This document shows positions 24,589 through 37,195 of a DNA stretch of 64,000 nucleotides, in pieces. The position numbers and the translations under genes were made by a program. The stretch comes from Eublepharis macularius. Taxonomy: Eukaryota > Chordata > Lepidosauria > Squamata > Eublepharidae. Numbering within the stretch: the stretch's first letter is position 1; each line of letters starts with the position of its first letter. The stretch lies in NCBI RefSeq assembly GCF_028583425.1, contig NC_072795.1:67966001-68030000 (forward strand), given 5' to 3'. The notes under the pieces were generated by a model. The model saw only the letters and a list, made by a program, of their open reading frames with translations, was not told the DNA's origin and searched no databases.

Positions 24589-27099
24589 CCTTGTTGCGGA
24601 GAATATCAGTTATTAAGGTGAATGTTTTACCTAGGATGTTATTTTTGTTCCAGACAGTACCTGTTTTAACTTCAGAAGTACCATTTAAACATAGGTCAAC
24701 ATAGACTTTAAAAGTCATTATATTAGGAGAGCCATTTTGAGAATTTGGAATAAATATAAACTATCACAAAAGACACCGCTTTGGATCTCGACAGAGGAAG
24801 CTTTCTATAGAGGTGAAATGATAACTGAACAGAGATGGTTCGTGTATGGAGAATTATTAGAGTTTTCACAAGGGAACTAAATTGAAGACAAGGGAAGATT
24901 TAATAGCTAAAGGCTATAAATGTCAATGGTTCTTCTATGCACAATTACTAGAAAGGTTTAAATTAGATAAAAAATTATGGGGCTTTGATTACAATAAAAC
25001 AGAGTTTGAAAAAGAGCTTTGTACAAATGATGAGCACGTTTTTTCCAAAATGTACAAACTTTTGTTGAAATTTGAAACGGAAGAAGAATGTGTGAAAGAC
25101 TGTATGGTAAAATGGGCCAAATATTTTGGGTATAATATACAAATGGGCCAGTGAGAAAATATGTGGCTAAAGGGGCTTAAATTCACTTTGAGTTTCACAC
25201 TAAAAGAAAAATTTTACAACATGATGTATCAGTGGTATATGTCTCCTGATAAGTTAGAAAAAAAGAGTAAAGATATGTCAAACAAATGTTGAAAATGCGA
25301 GTAACATGAAGGAACATTTTAGCATCTTTAGTGGACTTGTCTTAAAGCAAAAAAATTTTGGTCACAAATTCATATGATGATACAGAAAATTTTGAAGATC
25401 AATATACAATTTAAACCAGAAGCCTTTTTGTTGGAACGAATGGATAAACAGTTGGAAAACAAACATGGTATTCTATTTCTATATATGACAACGGTGGCTA
25501 GGCTTTTATTTGTGCAAAACTGGAAAAGTACAGTATTGCCTTCAGTGGATGACTGGATTGTGAAAATGATGGAGTTAGCAGAGATGCCTTACAGCTCTGA
25601 TTACAGATAAAACACTGTCTACTTTCATGGAAACCCCTTATTGACTTTCTGTGTGAGGTGAGAAAAAATGAATTGATGATTTGTGGATTTGATTTCTAAG
25701 AAGATAAACAGGAAAAATAAATAGAAGGGGGGCAGTATTGAAAAGATAAATTTTAGGGTATAAAAATTACAAGTATAATGTGTGTAAAGATATAATAGGT
25801 ATTGTAGAGGAAAATGGAAAGTGAAATATGTATTATTTTTCTTTGTTTTTCCTTTCTTTAATTTTTGTTTCTCTCTCTCTCTCTCTCTTTCTATTCCTTT
25901 TTCTTTAATTTTTTCTTTCTCAGCCCCTTTATTGGGATTTTAATCTTATTAATAAAATAAAAATGACCGTCAAACATTTCCAGCCTCCATTTGACAGCAT
26001 GACTCATTCGCTCTCAAGCTACTCCTTTTCAGACCCAGTTAAAAAAAGTCATATTGAATGTCAAGAAAGCAGTGACCTAGTATTCCTATTTCTTAAATAA
26101 AAACTTTTTTCCCTATCTGGACTAAATAAAAGAATATTAACCTAGTTCTCCTGTTCCTTAGGGCAAATTTTTGAGAACCTTCTATACTTAGTTCACAGAA
26201 GTCTATCCTCATCCCCTATTAGAGTTCCACCATGTTTCCATGCCCATATTAACGGGAAGTGAGATTTTGCACAAATTGAGTCTAAATTGTTATTGTGGGA
26301 ACTATTAAAACATTACCCCATATTCATCCTCCAGTTCCACAATGGCATTCATCCCTTGTGCTCTCAAAATTGATAAATGAGCCTTTTGAGTCAATGGCTA
26401 CCTGCCCTTTTCACCTACTCACCATGGAAACTATATTTCAAATAGCAATAGCATCTGCCAGAGGACTCTTTAACATGACTGTCCTTTCCCAAATATTTTC
26501 AGTACCAGAGTGATTTTATACTATCTCTTGAGTTCTTGCATGAAGTGATCCCCACATTTCATCTGAACTAAGATATCATCTTGGCAGTCCACAACTGCAA
26601 GATGATAAAGAGTACTGTCCACACACAGGATATGCATATGGCTCTACTATTTTATCTGAACAGAATCACACCCTTTACAAGAGACTCAAACCAGTTCATT
26701 TCCTGCACAGAAACCACATCAGGTTACAATCTCTCAGCCCAATCTCTCCTGAATCTGTTTCAACTTGGCTGTCCTTTACAGCTCAATGTTCATTCCACCA
26801 GAGCACAATTGGCTTCTGCTGCAATTAGTCTTGGCCTTTCTATAATTGCTATTATAAGATCACTACCTGGTCCTCCTGCTGCACATCTGCAAATCAAAAC
26901 TCCATGGACATTGATTCCATGAAAGATGCAGAAGTCAGAAGAGCAGTGCTTCAGTCCTTATTCAATTCAGAGCTCATACCCACCTTCCAGGACTTGGTAA
27001 GTCATCTCACTATTGTCCCATGTGGGACTGCACAGATACCACATTGAGGAAGACATGGTTGCACTTACCTGAAACTGTTGTTTGTCAAGTTGTCACCTG

Positions 27100-28010
27100 T
27101 GCAGTTACACATTCTTCTGGTGGCACCTTTGCACCACTGCTCCATTGGAAAGCCCAAGCCCCAGACTCACCAGGGGTACTATCTGTGGGCAGATACTTTT
27201 TTGGCCCAGGCAGCTCCCAGCAGCCTTCTCGCAAGGCACAGGAGCCAGTGGATTCAAACTGCCCAGTTGGCCAATCAGTGGCAGCCTGGCTGGTCAGTGG
27301 GAAAGCCCCTTGCCAGTGAACCTGGTCTGGGCAGGCTCCAGTCAGGTTCATGGGCGGGGCTTAAATAGGGGAGTTGGCTGGGCCTTGTGCGCAGTTGTCT
27401 GCAATTGGTGTCTCTCCCAGCCCTCTTGGCTTCTTGAGTACTTGGCGCAGATGGAGTTTGACTCTCCCCTGTCTGGTTTGGGGGTTTCTTTAAGTTTGGG
27501 GCATTGGCAGCTGGTTCTATTTCTGTCACAACTTTGGTGGGGGTGATTTGGCATGGGACACAGATCCTTTGGGGGGGGGGGGAACGCAACCAGCCAGCAC
27601 AGTTTCCCCATAGATGGGTATCCCTTAAGGGATCTTGGGAACAAGGCACTGAAAGGTCAAGCTCAGCTCAGGGGCTGGTGTGGCGTTCTTGCTCCCAGAT
27701 GGCAGAGGCTCACCGGCTTACACCCATATGGATTCCCACTGACTGCCATCCCACAGTTTCCTCCTCAGCAGGTGGGCTGAGGAGATATGGGGGTCATCAG
27801 CTGGGGTCAGCCAATGCATAGGTCCGAGTCCCCTAAGGCGCCAATGTTCTGTAAAGCTGTAATCAATAGAAACTGTGGTCTTTTGAACTCCATCTGGTGG
27901 CTCTGTGTCTTCTGTCGTCTTGCCCTTACCCTCTATCCTTGAGCTGGCCCTGCATATGACTCTAATTGCTGTTTAATGGCTGTATGTTAGTTTCAGATTT
28001 AAAGTTTCCC
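27100..28010 (-). mobile_element. Probable LTR-retroelement piece with primer-binding-like site
   Basis: On the minus strand, sequence ending TACAGAACA is followed by T and then TGGCGCCTTAGGGGACTCGG at 27843-27824. TGGCGCC followed by a match to a tRNA T arm is what a primer-binding site directly after an LTR looks like. The LTR would lie at 27845 to about 28010 and the leader at 27100-27844. On the plus strand a GC box (GGGCGGGGC, 27353-27361) and TTAAATAG follow closely, so an LTR in the other orientation is also possible. No TSD found. Confidence 0.35.
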
Positions 28011-29224
28011 TTTTTTGCCCTCTCCTACTCTCCACATGTCTGGTTTTGAGGAGGCTACATCCTTTTCCAGTTACCATCTATTCAGCACCTTTGGTGCAAC
28101 ACTCCCTCAAAAGCAATGCTTAAAACTTGGGGGAAGGGGGGAGAACACATGCTTTGTTTTTATGTGGTTTGGTATTAAAGAAACTACTTTAAAAACATAT
28201 AAAGTACCCTTTCTGTATCATATTCTTTATGCCTGATAGCATCCAGGATGCTTGAGGTGGAATGAAATACAAAGTTATCCCTGCAGATACACATTTTGCA
28301 GCTGGTTCTGAGGCGGCCATCCTTGGTGATGGCCAAATGGCCCTGCAGAACAAGAGTTAGCTGTTCTTCCTTGTTTGTTGCTTTGTCTGGAAAAATGAGG
28401 GCTTTATGGGTTGCATTCACAAGGCAATTGCCTTGTCCCTTCTATTCCAGTGGTAAATGTAGAGGCAGTAAAAGTGGCAACAGATCATTTGCACAGTAGT
28501 TTTCCCCACACTTTCCTAGCCCCTTTTTCCTCAACCAGTGCCACCAGAGGACTTTTTCAGGCCTTCAGAAAAAAATCTGTAGTTGACGTATCACTGTTGG
28601 TTAATACTATGGTGATATGTCAATTACTGACAGCTACAGAGGACCTAGGCAAGGAAAATGAGGGATGTAAGCTGTACCTGTAAAAATGCATACTTTCCCA
28701 TCTGTACAGCTTTTCAACAAAAGATCATACCACACCAGCTTTGGGAAAGAGTGGGGGGAAACACAGAAGGTGGATGATTTGGAGATGACATCATGTGATG
28801 GGTTGCTTTGATTTTTGCAAGGCCCATGCTGATTTGTGAGATGGGCCACACTTATAAATGTATTTAGTGGCTCCTAAAAACAGGATAAATGTATAAAAAT
28901 ACCACTTCTTTTAAACTGTATAGCATGACATCTGCTGTTTGTTTATTTAGGTTCTTAATAACTGCCTGGTCACCCCAAGACAATTTATTGAATGTTGTTT
29001 TCCATTTCAAAAACGATTTGACTGCTTCTTAGGATTAGTAAATAGTAAGCATGTAGAGTCTTCTGATTTCTAGTTTTTAGTAATTTTCTGATCAGCCTTT
29101 CATTGCTGCTTTATGGTTCTTTACTTTTTTCTAATCTGAGCTTTGTTTTGGTTTCTCCATTGTGTGTGAATTTATGACCTCCTCTATTATTCTGATCTCA
29201 TCTTATTTTTTCTCCATCATCTAG

Positions 29225-29290
29225 TTCCTTTGTCCCTGTCTCGTACCTTTGTTGTCAGCAGAACTGAATTATTAGCAGCAGGTACGCCAG
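29225..29290 (+). CDS. CNNM2: CNNM2 66-base cassette exon
   Basis: Encodes the 22-residue stretch PLSLSRTFVVSRTELLAAGT plus flanking split codons. In mammals the equivalent exon is alternatively spliced, giving isoforms that differ by 22 residues just after the CNBH domain (established for CNNM2). The acceptor is CATCTAG and the donor is CCAG|GTAAAT. It starts in phase 1 and ends in phase 1, so inclusion or skipping both keep the frame. Both routes create the same alanine codon G|CT with the next exon. The sequence is intact, so the exon is probably used. Confidence 0.94.
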
Positions 29291-30452
29291 GTAAATTTGC
29301 ATGTTTCTCATTTACCCTTTTTGCAACTGTACTTATCTCATATACCCATTTGGGATGTTTATACAGTATCTTTCTTTATTGGAGAACTGCAAGAGAGACA
29401 GAGCTCATACTGAAACAAAAATGAAAACTATTTTGTATTTGGTTGTGGAAAGGTCCCTTTTTAATATTAACATTTCATTATTAAAATAAAGTTATATTTT
29501 GGTTTCTAATTGTCTAAAATATACAGACTGCTTTTCTTTGTGGGTTCTGTGTAATGCCACACATATTACCTGCATAGGGCTAAAGCATCTGAGTTTGTTT
29601 CTTCTTTGAAGGAGTCGTTCCCCATGTTGACAACATTTTATATTTTTAAATTAATATAGTTATGAGCAGGAGAAGGATTTCTGCCTCAATTCTTTCTCCT
29701 CCTAATGTTCATCTTACAAGCTAGAAGAGGTTCACATTTGTTAACTGTGTTTTATTTTGGGTTTTTTTACATTATGAGAATACAGTGTGTTTGGGAAATA
29801 CATTCAGGCATTATTGTTATCTCTTGGAAAGGATGCTAACAGTTATACACAGGGAAAAGACTAGAAAAAGAGCCATCAGGACAGGCAACATTTCAAAGTG
29901 GAGTTTAGTGTATGGCACAGTATTGTACAAGTTCAAAGTCCTCTGGGCTGCTCCTGACCAGATTTTATTGAGTGAATCAATTCTAGCCAAGCAGCCTTAG
30001 AGGGCCCATTCTTTTAGTTAACTGGACACCTGATTAACTTGGGTATCAATTAATCAACATCCATTTGACTAGCACGAGGACTTCAAGAGGGAGCAGGTAA
30101 TAATGGCAGATTTACCTGCCAGATTTAATAGCAAATTTGACCTATCTAGATTACTATTATTTATGTAATTGATTGTCACCGCTTCCTGTTGAAGTGATGC
30201 AAATTTTAGATGTAAACAGGTTGGAGACTTACAAGTATTCATGCAAGAGAAGAAATCTCTCTCCTCCCCATTTACCTCCACTTCTCTTCCTTCTACCTCA
30301 GATGTTTCGTCCTGTATCCCTGCTGCCTACACTTTCATCAGTGGCTTCATCTTGCTGGATTGATTCAGTATTGTTCAAATGTGGCTGATATCTCAGTGAT
30401 TCCCTTTTTGTGGACCAATAATTTCCTCATAGAAGTTTTAGACTTACAAAAA

Positions 30453-31620
30453 GAGCCGCTTTGTTGTAATGTTTAGTAGACATGGACATGAATTGAAATA
30501 TGAAGCAAATATCACAAAACAGTGTTTTGTGGGGCCACGGTTATCATGAAATTATCACGAAATTCACGACTTTTTGGCCTGTTTCATTCGCTTCGTGAAC
30601 GATTCGTAATTTCAGACAGGCTGGCGCTGATCCATTGATTCCCTAGGCAACAATGGGCCCAGACCTTTTGTTGCCATTGGAAACCCCAATCATAGCCCAC
30701 TTACCCTTGATTGGCAGTTCTCCTAGCCATCTGGAGAGCTTCCATTCTGCCCTATACAGCCAGGAGCTGGGGGGTCAATCCCCTAGGGAACCAAGGAGTT
30801 GGGCCTTCTGTAGCCATGGGCACACCAATCTCACCCCACCAAATCCTGTTAGGCAGGTCTGTCAGCCAACCGTAGACCTCCTATTCTGATCTATGTCAGT
30901 GTTTTTCTGGGATTGGAGTGGGAGAGTGTGTGGAAGGATTTGAGATTGTACTTTTGGCTGCTGCTGCTTTAAAAAGACTGAAAGAAGCCTCTTATTTCCA
31001 GCTCTCAGCCTTGCTGTGGGAAGGTCTTTGGGTGAGGATGCCGTTTTCCCTCCACTTCACCCCTCACTCTGTCTCCCAGCCCAGCTTCACTACAGCAGGT
31101 CCTTCGTCCTGATCCAGCAACTCCCAGTCCCCATTTCAGTCATGCACTCTGGAAGCACTTCCTACCCTTCCCAATCAGCGTATTGCAAACTGGGAGGGTG
31201 GATGGAGGAGAGCCTGCTGGAGTCTCCCTGCAAGTTTGGCATCTCCGGGTATGAAGGGGGCTGTTGAAATGCCCTTGATTCTGACGAATCATGAAGCTAA
31301 CAAATCATTTTGGCAAACGTGTCAATTTTGTGAATTTTTGCGATTCATAGATCACGACAAAACATGAAGCTCTCGTTTTGGGCTTTTTCCGTTTCGTGCC
31401 CATGTCTAATGGTTAGCGTGTCAGACAAGGGATCTGGAAGACCACTTTCGAATTCCCACTCTGCTATAGAAGCTGAATCTTGGGGTAGTCACTTCCCTTC
31501 AGCCTAACCTATCTCATGGGGTAGTTGTGAGGGGGAAATGGAGGAGAAAAGAATGATGTAAGTCCCCTTGGATCCCGACTGAAGTAAAAGGCAGGATATA
31601 AACAAAGTAAATAAATAAGA
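30453..31620 (+). repeat. tRNA-derived SINE split by a hAT element
   Basis: The head 'gagccgctttgttgtaatgt' plus TTAG is at 30453-30476. The body resumes at 31409 with 'atggttagcgtgtcagacaa', then 'gaccactttcgaattccc' (B-box region) and 'gaatgatgtaagtccccttg', and ends in 'aaagtaaataaataag' near 31620. Joined, these give the same SINE family as the copy at 4513. The 932 bases in between are the insertion. Confidence 0.75.
30477..31408. mobile_element. Non-autonomous hAT-like transposon (932 bp)
   Basis: Left end TAGACATGGACATGAA; right end TTTCGTGCCCATGTCTA (inverted). Flanks ATGTTTAG (30469-30476) and ATGGTTAG (31409-31416) match at 7 of 8 positions. Subterminal sequences on both sides carry repeated 'acgaaac/atcacgaaatt' motifs, typical of transposase-binding subterminal repeats. 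The middle has no transposase. Confidence 0.78.
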
Positions 31621-31954
31621 CTGGGAACCTCTGTAGCGGTAGGAGACCAATCAGGATGATCAGTCCCCAAAGCTTAATGGATCTAGATGATTTCCTGGCA
31701 GTCCATGGTGAGTTTCCAGCTAGTTAGTGATTCTGTCTCTGCCTTGAAATACAAAAATGACCAGGATGAACCACATGACTGCACCCAGGTGTCTTGTGTA
31801 GGGGTGTGCAGGGCCAGGGTGATTCGGGTTTCCCGATTCAGGAAAAGATCCAGAATAAAGGGAATTAATACCCGATTCGGAAAGATTCGGGTTTGCTTTG
31901 TGAAGAATCCGCCATTATTTTCAATGGGGAAAATGCTCCTGGCTTTCTGGGAGC

Positions 31955-32537
31955 TGTCGTGGGCTCTGATTCCTCAGAGGATGAAGACCTCATGGAGGAT
32001 GACGGGGGAGAGAGTGTTCCAAGCTTCTCCAGAGTCAGCCACATGGAAGACCAGCAGGGAGTAGAACAGCAGGAACCCTTGCCAGAGCAGGCTGAGGAAT
32101 CCAGGGCAGAATCAGAGACAGAAGCTGTTCCCTTACCTGTACCAGCAGCTGAAGGGCAACATCCCCACCAAGCTTCCCTGAACCTGAGAGGCAGCGTAGG
32201 GTGCAGCAGCGTCTTGCCGTTCAGGGAAGGAGACGGAGTGCGAGGCTTCAGGCACTCAAACAGCGGCGTAGTGACCTTGAGTCCTAGTAGGATGCAGCAC
32301 TGCCTTGGAGGTGATTGCTCTTAAGCCAGGATGCCCTTTCCCTCATTGCAGAAGCACCTGCGCAAAGACCCGCCCAGTTCTACTGCGATCCAGCTCTGCT
32401 TTCTCTCTGGTCTTCTGGCTCTGACCTTTTGGATTTGGCTCCCTGGACTATGCTCCCTGCTTGTTCCCCAGTCAGCTTAGTTGAACTCTGGACTTCAGTG
32501 AAGCTTGTGTCGGATTCCCCGCCTGCGTTCCAGCACA
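31955..32537 (+). mobile_element. Solo LTR inside the hAT element (583 bp, TSD GGAGC)
   Basis: Starts TGTCGTGG, ends CCAGCACA, flanked by GGAGC at 31950-31954 and 32538-32542. Internal composition (acidic-looking open frames, 'ggctctgattcctcagagga') resembles the LTR at 10790, suggesting a related family. The open frame crossing 31893-32324 spans hAT and LTR sequence and is not a gene. Confidence 0.82.
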
Positions 32538-32839
32538 GGAGCCTGGGGGGGGGGGGGGTGCATTTTCTTTATGAAGCAAACCAAAATTGGTGGGGACCTT
32601 CTCCTAACTCTCTTCTAACGACCCCCCCCCCCCAAGTTTCAGAAAATTTGGACTTTCAGGGAGATTGCACTTTAGGGGGCCATGTCATGGTTCCCTAAAG
32701 GTGGTTCTCCCACCACACCATTTAATTTCTTTTTACTGTGGGGAAGACTTCCATATAGCAATAACACATGGATTGGGGCTGCCAATGACACACCCCAAGC
32801 AACCCATCAGAACCATTCTCCCACTCCCGCAAAACCTAA

Positions 32840-33260
32840 CCACCCCTGCAGTAACTGGCCAGCCACTCTCCATTGGTTCCTGTTGTGGGAAAATCCAGAC
32901 TCCCACAGCAGGAACACATGGAATGTGGCATCTATGGCCACAGGCATAATCCCCCTTTCAATCTATCCCCAACAGCCCCACAGACCCAAAGACACACTCC
33001 CCCAAGTCCCCCCCCCCCCAGAGCAGGCTGGCCAGTCACTTCCCATTGTTCCCTATGATGAGAACTTTTCAACTGTCTTTCCCAGGGCAATTATGCACTG
33101 GCCAGCGGTGCCACAGTGGAGGGCAAACTCCTGAGTGCAAGCTTGTCCCTGGGAAAGCACACCTGAACCACAGACACACTCCCTGAGTTCCCCCACCACC
33201 CCCAGAGCAGGCTGGCCAGCCACTCCCCGTTGTTCCCTATGATGGGAACTAACCTTCACA
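32840..33260. repeat. Direct repeats in the hAT 3' region
   Basis: A block 'gagcaggctggccagtcact' then 'tcccattgttccctatgatg' (33019-33060) recurs at 33204-33245 as 'gagcaggctggccagccact' and 'ccccgttgttccctatgatg', 185 bases apart. A weaker third copy is near 32850-32890 ('aactggccagccactctcc'). They lie between the transposase remnant and the left terminus, so they may be subterminal repeats. Confidence 0.6.
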
Positions 33261-33489
33261 CCAGAGAATAACACACAAACACACATTGAATAAAGTTAAA
33301 AAAAAATATTTTTAAACTTTCAGTTACAGCTTTAAAGGCATACTAGTCCGACACATCACAACAGTCTCCCACACAATAGTACCTCAGCTTACTTCAAACC
33401 AGAGAATCACACAAACACAGTTACTTGCAAAAACACTTTATTTATTTCTTGGCTTTAAGTTACACAGCATGAAGGCACAACACAAGACA

Positions 33490-34390
33490 TCACAACAGTC
33501 TCCCATACAATAGTGAGTGGATTTCATGAGTGGGTGGAGTGGATTTCATACTGCGTGAGAAGTGACTTCTGAGCCTCCAACATTTCTGCAAGAGATACTG
33601 GAAGTCACGAGTTGCGGGGTCCTGGGGTTCTGGGGAGGAGCCCACCCCAAGTACATCTTTCACCACTAGGTGAAGTTTGTGAGCCACACAGTAAATGTGC
33701 TCGTGGCTCATCTGATGCGCCATTACTCTCATGTTTTGGCCACCATCTGTCACCATGCGTCCCATAATGACTGTGCCGAAGCCTATCCAGTCATCCAACT
33801 CCTTCCTCAAGGTGACCGCGATGTTCTCCGTCGTGTGCGACACGTTGAGAATCTCAGCGTTGGAGCAAGGCCTTGCAGTAGCTGACCCGGCAGTCTCTCA
33901 TCCATCCCTGCCAAATGCTGGGCACCCCAACCCCACCCTGAAGGTCCTCGGGTTGCCGCCAGTGTGCAGTAAGCGAGAGGTACGAATGCTGCACACTAGA
34001 GCAGGTCCAGATATCGGACGTGAAGTGCACAGTTCTCCCAGCAGTGTGGGACAACTGTGCCTTCACATAGTCCCTGGCAGCCCTGTGAAATGAGGGCACC
34101 ACGGTCCTGCTCAACATTGTGCAAGCAGGGATTGTGTACCAGGGAGCGAGATCCTGGAGCAGCTCCTGGAAGCAAAGTTGATCGACTAGGGCGAATGGCT
34201 GGTCATCATGGGCAATCATTTTGATGATACGGCACATGATGTGCCTGCTCGCCCTCTGGATCCCCTTTCTGGGCACACTAGTGCCCTGAATACCAAGCAT
34301 CTCTGTCAGAGAGGCTTGACGTCCCTGCCCTACAGGAACCTGTGGAGGGAGAGCACAAGAGGAGCCTGCCTCCTTCTGGCTAGCTGGCAA
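33490..34390 (-). pseudogene. hAT transposase remnant, truncated
   Basis: Two adjoining open stretches (34390-33854 and 33843-33490) encode the first half of an RNase-H-fold hAT transposase. The first catalytic aspartate lies in 'HFTSDIWTCSSVQHSYLSL' (about 34015). The second is in 'MVTDGGQNMRVMAHQM' (about 33745), followed by 'IYCVAHKLHLVVKDVLG', the conserved C-x2-H motif of the insertion-domain start. The frame shifts between the stretches and stops at 33490. The part with the third acidic residue and the hATC dimerisation domain is missing, so it is inactive. An upstream proline/glutamate-rich open frame (35235-34612) may be the transposon's N-terminal region. Confidence 0.8.
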
Positions 34391-36789
34391 CCGTGTGGTG
34401 CCACTTCAACTCTCCCCCTTAAGAAGCACTGCCTAGTGTTGCCTCTTCAGGTGGTTCCTCATTCCAGACGTGGAGAGATGGTTCACATCCCTGCCATGAC
34501 TGATACATTGCCTACAATTTCAGCCCTGGACAAACTGGGGGTCCTCTGTTCTCTGGAAGTGATTCCAGATATTGGAGGTAATGGGGGCCCCATGCTGCAC
34601 AGGGGAGGCGCTTACGGTGGCCCCAGCCCTCCTGTGAGGTGCTTGGGCCAGACACACCGTGTCCCACTCGGCTGGGCAGTTGGAGATGGCTGAGGATGAA
34701 GGGGCTGAGATGTGGGCTCTTCCATCACAGTCTCTTCCTCTTCCTCCAGCACCCTCTCCTCCTGCACAGCCATGAGAGGCCTGCTGCTGGCCTCAGAGAA
34801 AACAGGGGAGGACCACCCAGCAGGGGGTTCCTCCTGCAGTTCCTCCAACATCAGCCGGGTCCCTGCGGTGAGCGGGAATGCAGGAAAAGTCATGTGTCCC
34901 ATGTCCATCCCAGGAGACACCACATGCTGCCCCTCCTCCAGCGGCTGAGTCTCAACTGCTGGAGGAGGGGGAGCCTCAGCAGCAGGCCCCTGCCCAGTGC
35001 CAGCCTCTGCCTCAGACACCTGGGTTGGGGGTGGCCTTCCAGCAGTTGCCTTAGGAAATAGGGCCTTGCAAACCCTCTTCCTGTCACCAGAAGCCAGGCT
35101 GGTGAATGGCAGCGCAGGGGAGGGCTTCCTCCGCTCAGATGGGGGGACAGCCGCAGCCCTTCCCCTTCCCTCCACCTCTCTAGACTTACCTCTGGCCTTT
35201 CCCCCAGGGCCCCTCTCAGCTTTCCTATCAGCCATTCCATAAACCTCAGCTAACTACCTGATTTATAAAAACCCCAAATTTACGGCTTAGTTTCAAATAT
35301 CTAACCTATCTTCCTATTTCTAAGTCTTTTTTTCTTGTGGCCCTATTACTATTGGAAATGGTCTGTTAAATATCTTTATATAAATATATATATATATATA
35401 ATTTGAACAGAACCTAAGTCTACCTAGATCTTTTCCCACTGAAGCGTACTTATTGGGGAAAACTTATCTTCGTTCCCTAACAATTTATTTTAGAGGGCAC
35501 TATTAGTCAATGACAGCAGCAACCTACCACTAGCCTACCTACCTAACTCCACTATTTAAATCTCAAGTAATTTATCTGAGTAAACCAAAGTTAACTTAAC
35601 AAACACTGCTATAACTGATAACACAAACAGCAACCCAAGAAGCAGAACAATTGTAGCAATTAGCAAACAACAAACCTTAACTGTAAAACTCAAACTATGA
35701 AGAAGCAATAAGTAAGTTTAATTGAAATTAAAAACTCAGACCCAACCCCTTAAACGCAGCAAATAAAATCAAAACCCACAAGCAAGCCCCCACCTGAACT
35801 CTACCTACAACTGGCACACACATACTTAAAAACAATAACAGTTCCCTCCCTCCTAAAACAGCTGGAACAGAACTCAAACACCCAACAGTAAACTTTAAAA
35901 CCAATTCAAACAAGGAACAGTCCCCCCGCCCCTCACCAAAAACAGTAAAAAAAACCTCAAACTCCCAACACAGCAAACTTTTATAATACTCTAAACCGGA
36001 ACAATTCCCCCCACCCACACCAAAAGCCGAAATGAAATTTCAAACCCAATTGTGAACTTCTGAAACAACAGGAACAGTTCCCCCCGCCCAGTCAAGCCCC
36101 TAACCCTTTACACCTTTAACAACTGGAAAATAAAAGCCCCAACTATAAACTATAAAGTTTAAACCTTTAACACAATACCGGCCTCCCCCTCAAACAAATG
36201 CCCCAGCCAGAAGCTGCTTACACACCAACAAAGGCCCTCCCCCCCCGACAGAAAGATGCAAGAATCCCTCCCCCATAAAGATTAATTTAAATCAACTTTT
36301 TAAAAACAATCCCTCCCCTTCCCCCGCACCTAGACAACCAAAAAAACTTTCCCCCCCCCAGAGAAAACCCTGTTAGTCACTGACTCTCTCACCGCTCCTG
36401 CAGTCCAGCAATGGTCAGGCAGGCAGGCAGGCAGGAATCCTCCAGGTGAAGTCCTCCAGCAGGGAAGCCAAAATGGAGACAGAGAGCCTCTACCAACAGC
36501 AGTGGGAGTCTCACTAGGCCACAGGAACTGAATGGAGCTGGCCCAAAGGCCAGCCTCTAATTTAAATCCCCTGCTGCATCTCCTTTCAGAGAATCCATTG
36601 GCTGGAAGGAGAATGCAGCAGTGGGATTGGACACTCCTAATTCCCCCTTCCCTTCCCTTATCCTCTTCCCTCCTCCCCCTTGCACTCACTCACCCCTCCT
36701 CACCCCTCCCAATCTGTAAATTAGGCGGGAATATCAGAAGACTTTGCTGGCTGCTTGCATTGCATTGCATTGGAAACAGCCAGCAAAGT

Positions 36790-37195
36790 TGTCAGACTAT
36801 GGAATCCCAGTTATCTAGAGTTCGTCTCCCCCATTCTGCAAGAAGCACAAGGTCTCTTGGTTTCAAAAGGTTTATTGGAAGATTATGTTCAGGATACAGG
36901 GGTCCATGATCCAAGGACTTGAGGCCCTTGGCTGAACCAAAGCTTTGTTGAGAATGACACATAAAATGAAAGTAACAACACTTCAAACACCCCTTCCCAG
37001 CCTCCCCCCTTAGTCCTGTCTAGAAGGCCTGGGAAGGCGAGGACATCAAGGTCGGCCGGGCTGATAAGAATTCTTTGTTCCCATGGATATAGGCGGCCTG
37101 GGCAGCACCTGGGCCTGGAGGGAGAGAACTAAATAACTACAGATTATAACAGGAGAACATGGCGTAGCTGTGGCTTGAGAACTGACATTCTGACA
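36790..37195 (-). mobile_element. Solo LTR inside the hAT element (406 bp, TSD AAAGT)
   Basis: Edges TGTCAGACTATGG and TGACATTCTGACA, flanked by AAAGT at 36785-36789 and 37196-37200. On the minus strand an AATAAA (36876-36871) lies about 80 bases before the LTR end, placing R/U5 there and setting minus orientation. No internal genes remain. Confidence 0.86.

Larger units (their letters stand above)
20150..25965 (+). mobile_element. L1 LINE, near full length but inactive
   Basis: ORF1 begins near 20593 (MSQGTRKC) with a coiled-coil-like stretch 'LFDQLGDKFDSFERKMEDHL', as in L1 ORF1 proteins. ORF2 begins at 21405 (MDYKCITWIINEVNAPQK). The endonuclease shows 'ADIICLQETHIRKK', 'LVVEIYTPNKEKG' and 'GDWNGV'. 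The RT shows 'AGKSPGPDGLSGRYYK', 'KNYRPISLLNNDHK' and FADD at 23748-23759. The 3' part runs past a C-terminal region to an A/T-rich end with (CT)n at 25869-25890 and AATAAAATAAAAATGA near 25952. Many stops and frameshifts, plus two insertions, make it dead. The 5' edge is an estimate. Confidence 0.88.

Noticed and set aside
27275..27649. 124-codon minus-strand frame as gag
   Set aside because: No zinc knuckle or capsid-like motif is visible; the segment is only tentatively part of an LTR element.
28184..28420. 78-codon minus-strand frame as a possible retropseudogene
   Set aside because: The translation has some cysteine spacing (SCKMCICRDN) but I recognise no parent gene, and no poly(A) tail or TSD is evident.
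31893..32324. 143-codon acidic open frame
   Set aside because: It crosses from hAT sequence into a solo LTR across a TSD, so it is assembled from two elements and cannot be an ancestral gene.
34612..35235. 207-codon proline/glutamate-rich frame on the minus strand as a host gene
   Set aside because: It lies within the hAT element just upstream of the transposase remnant, so it is more likely the transposon's own N-terminal region or chance; I could not show a BED finger.
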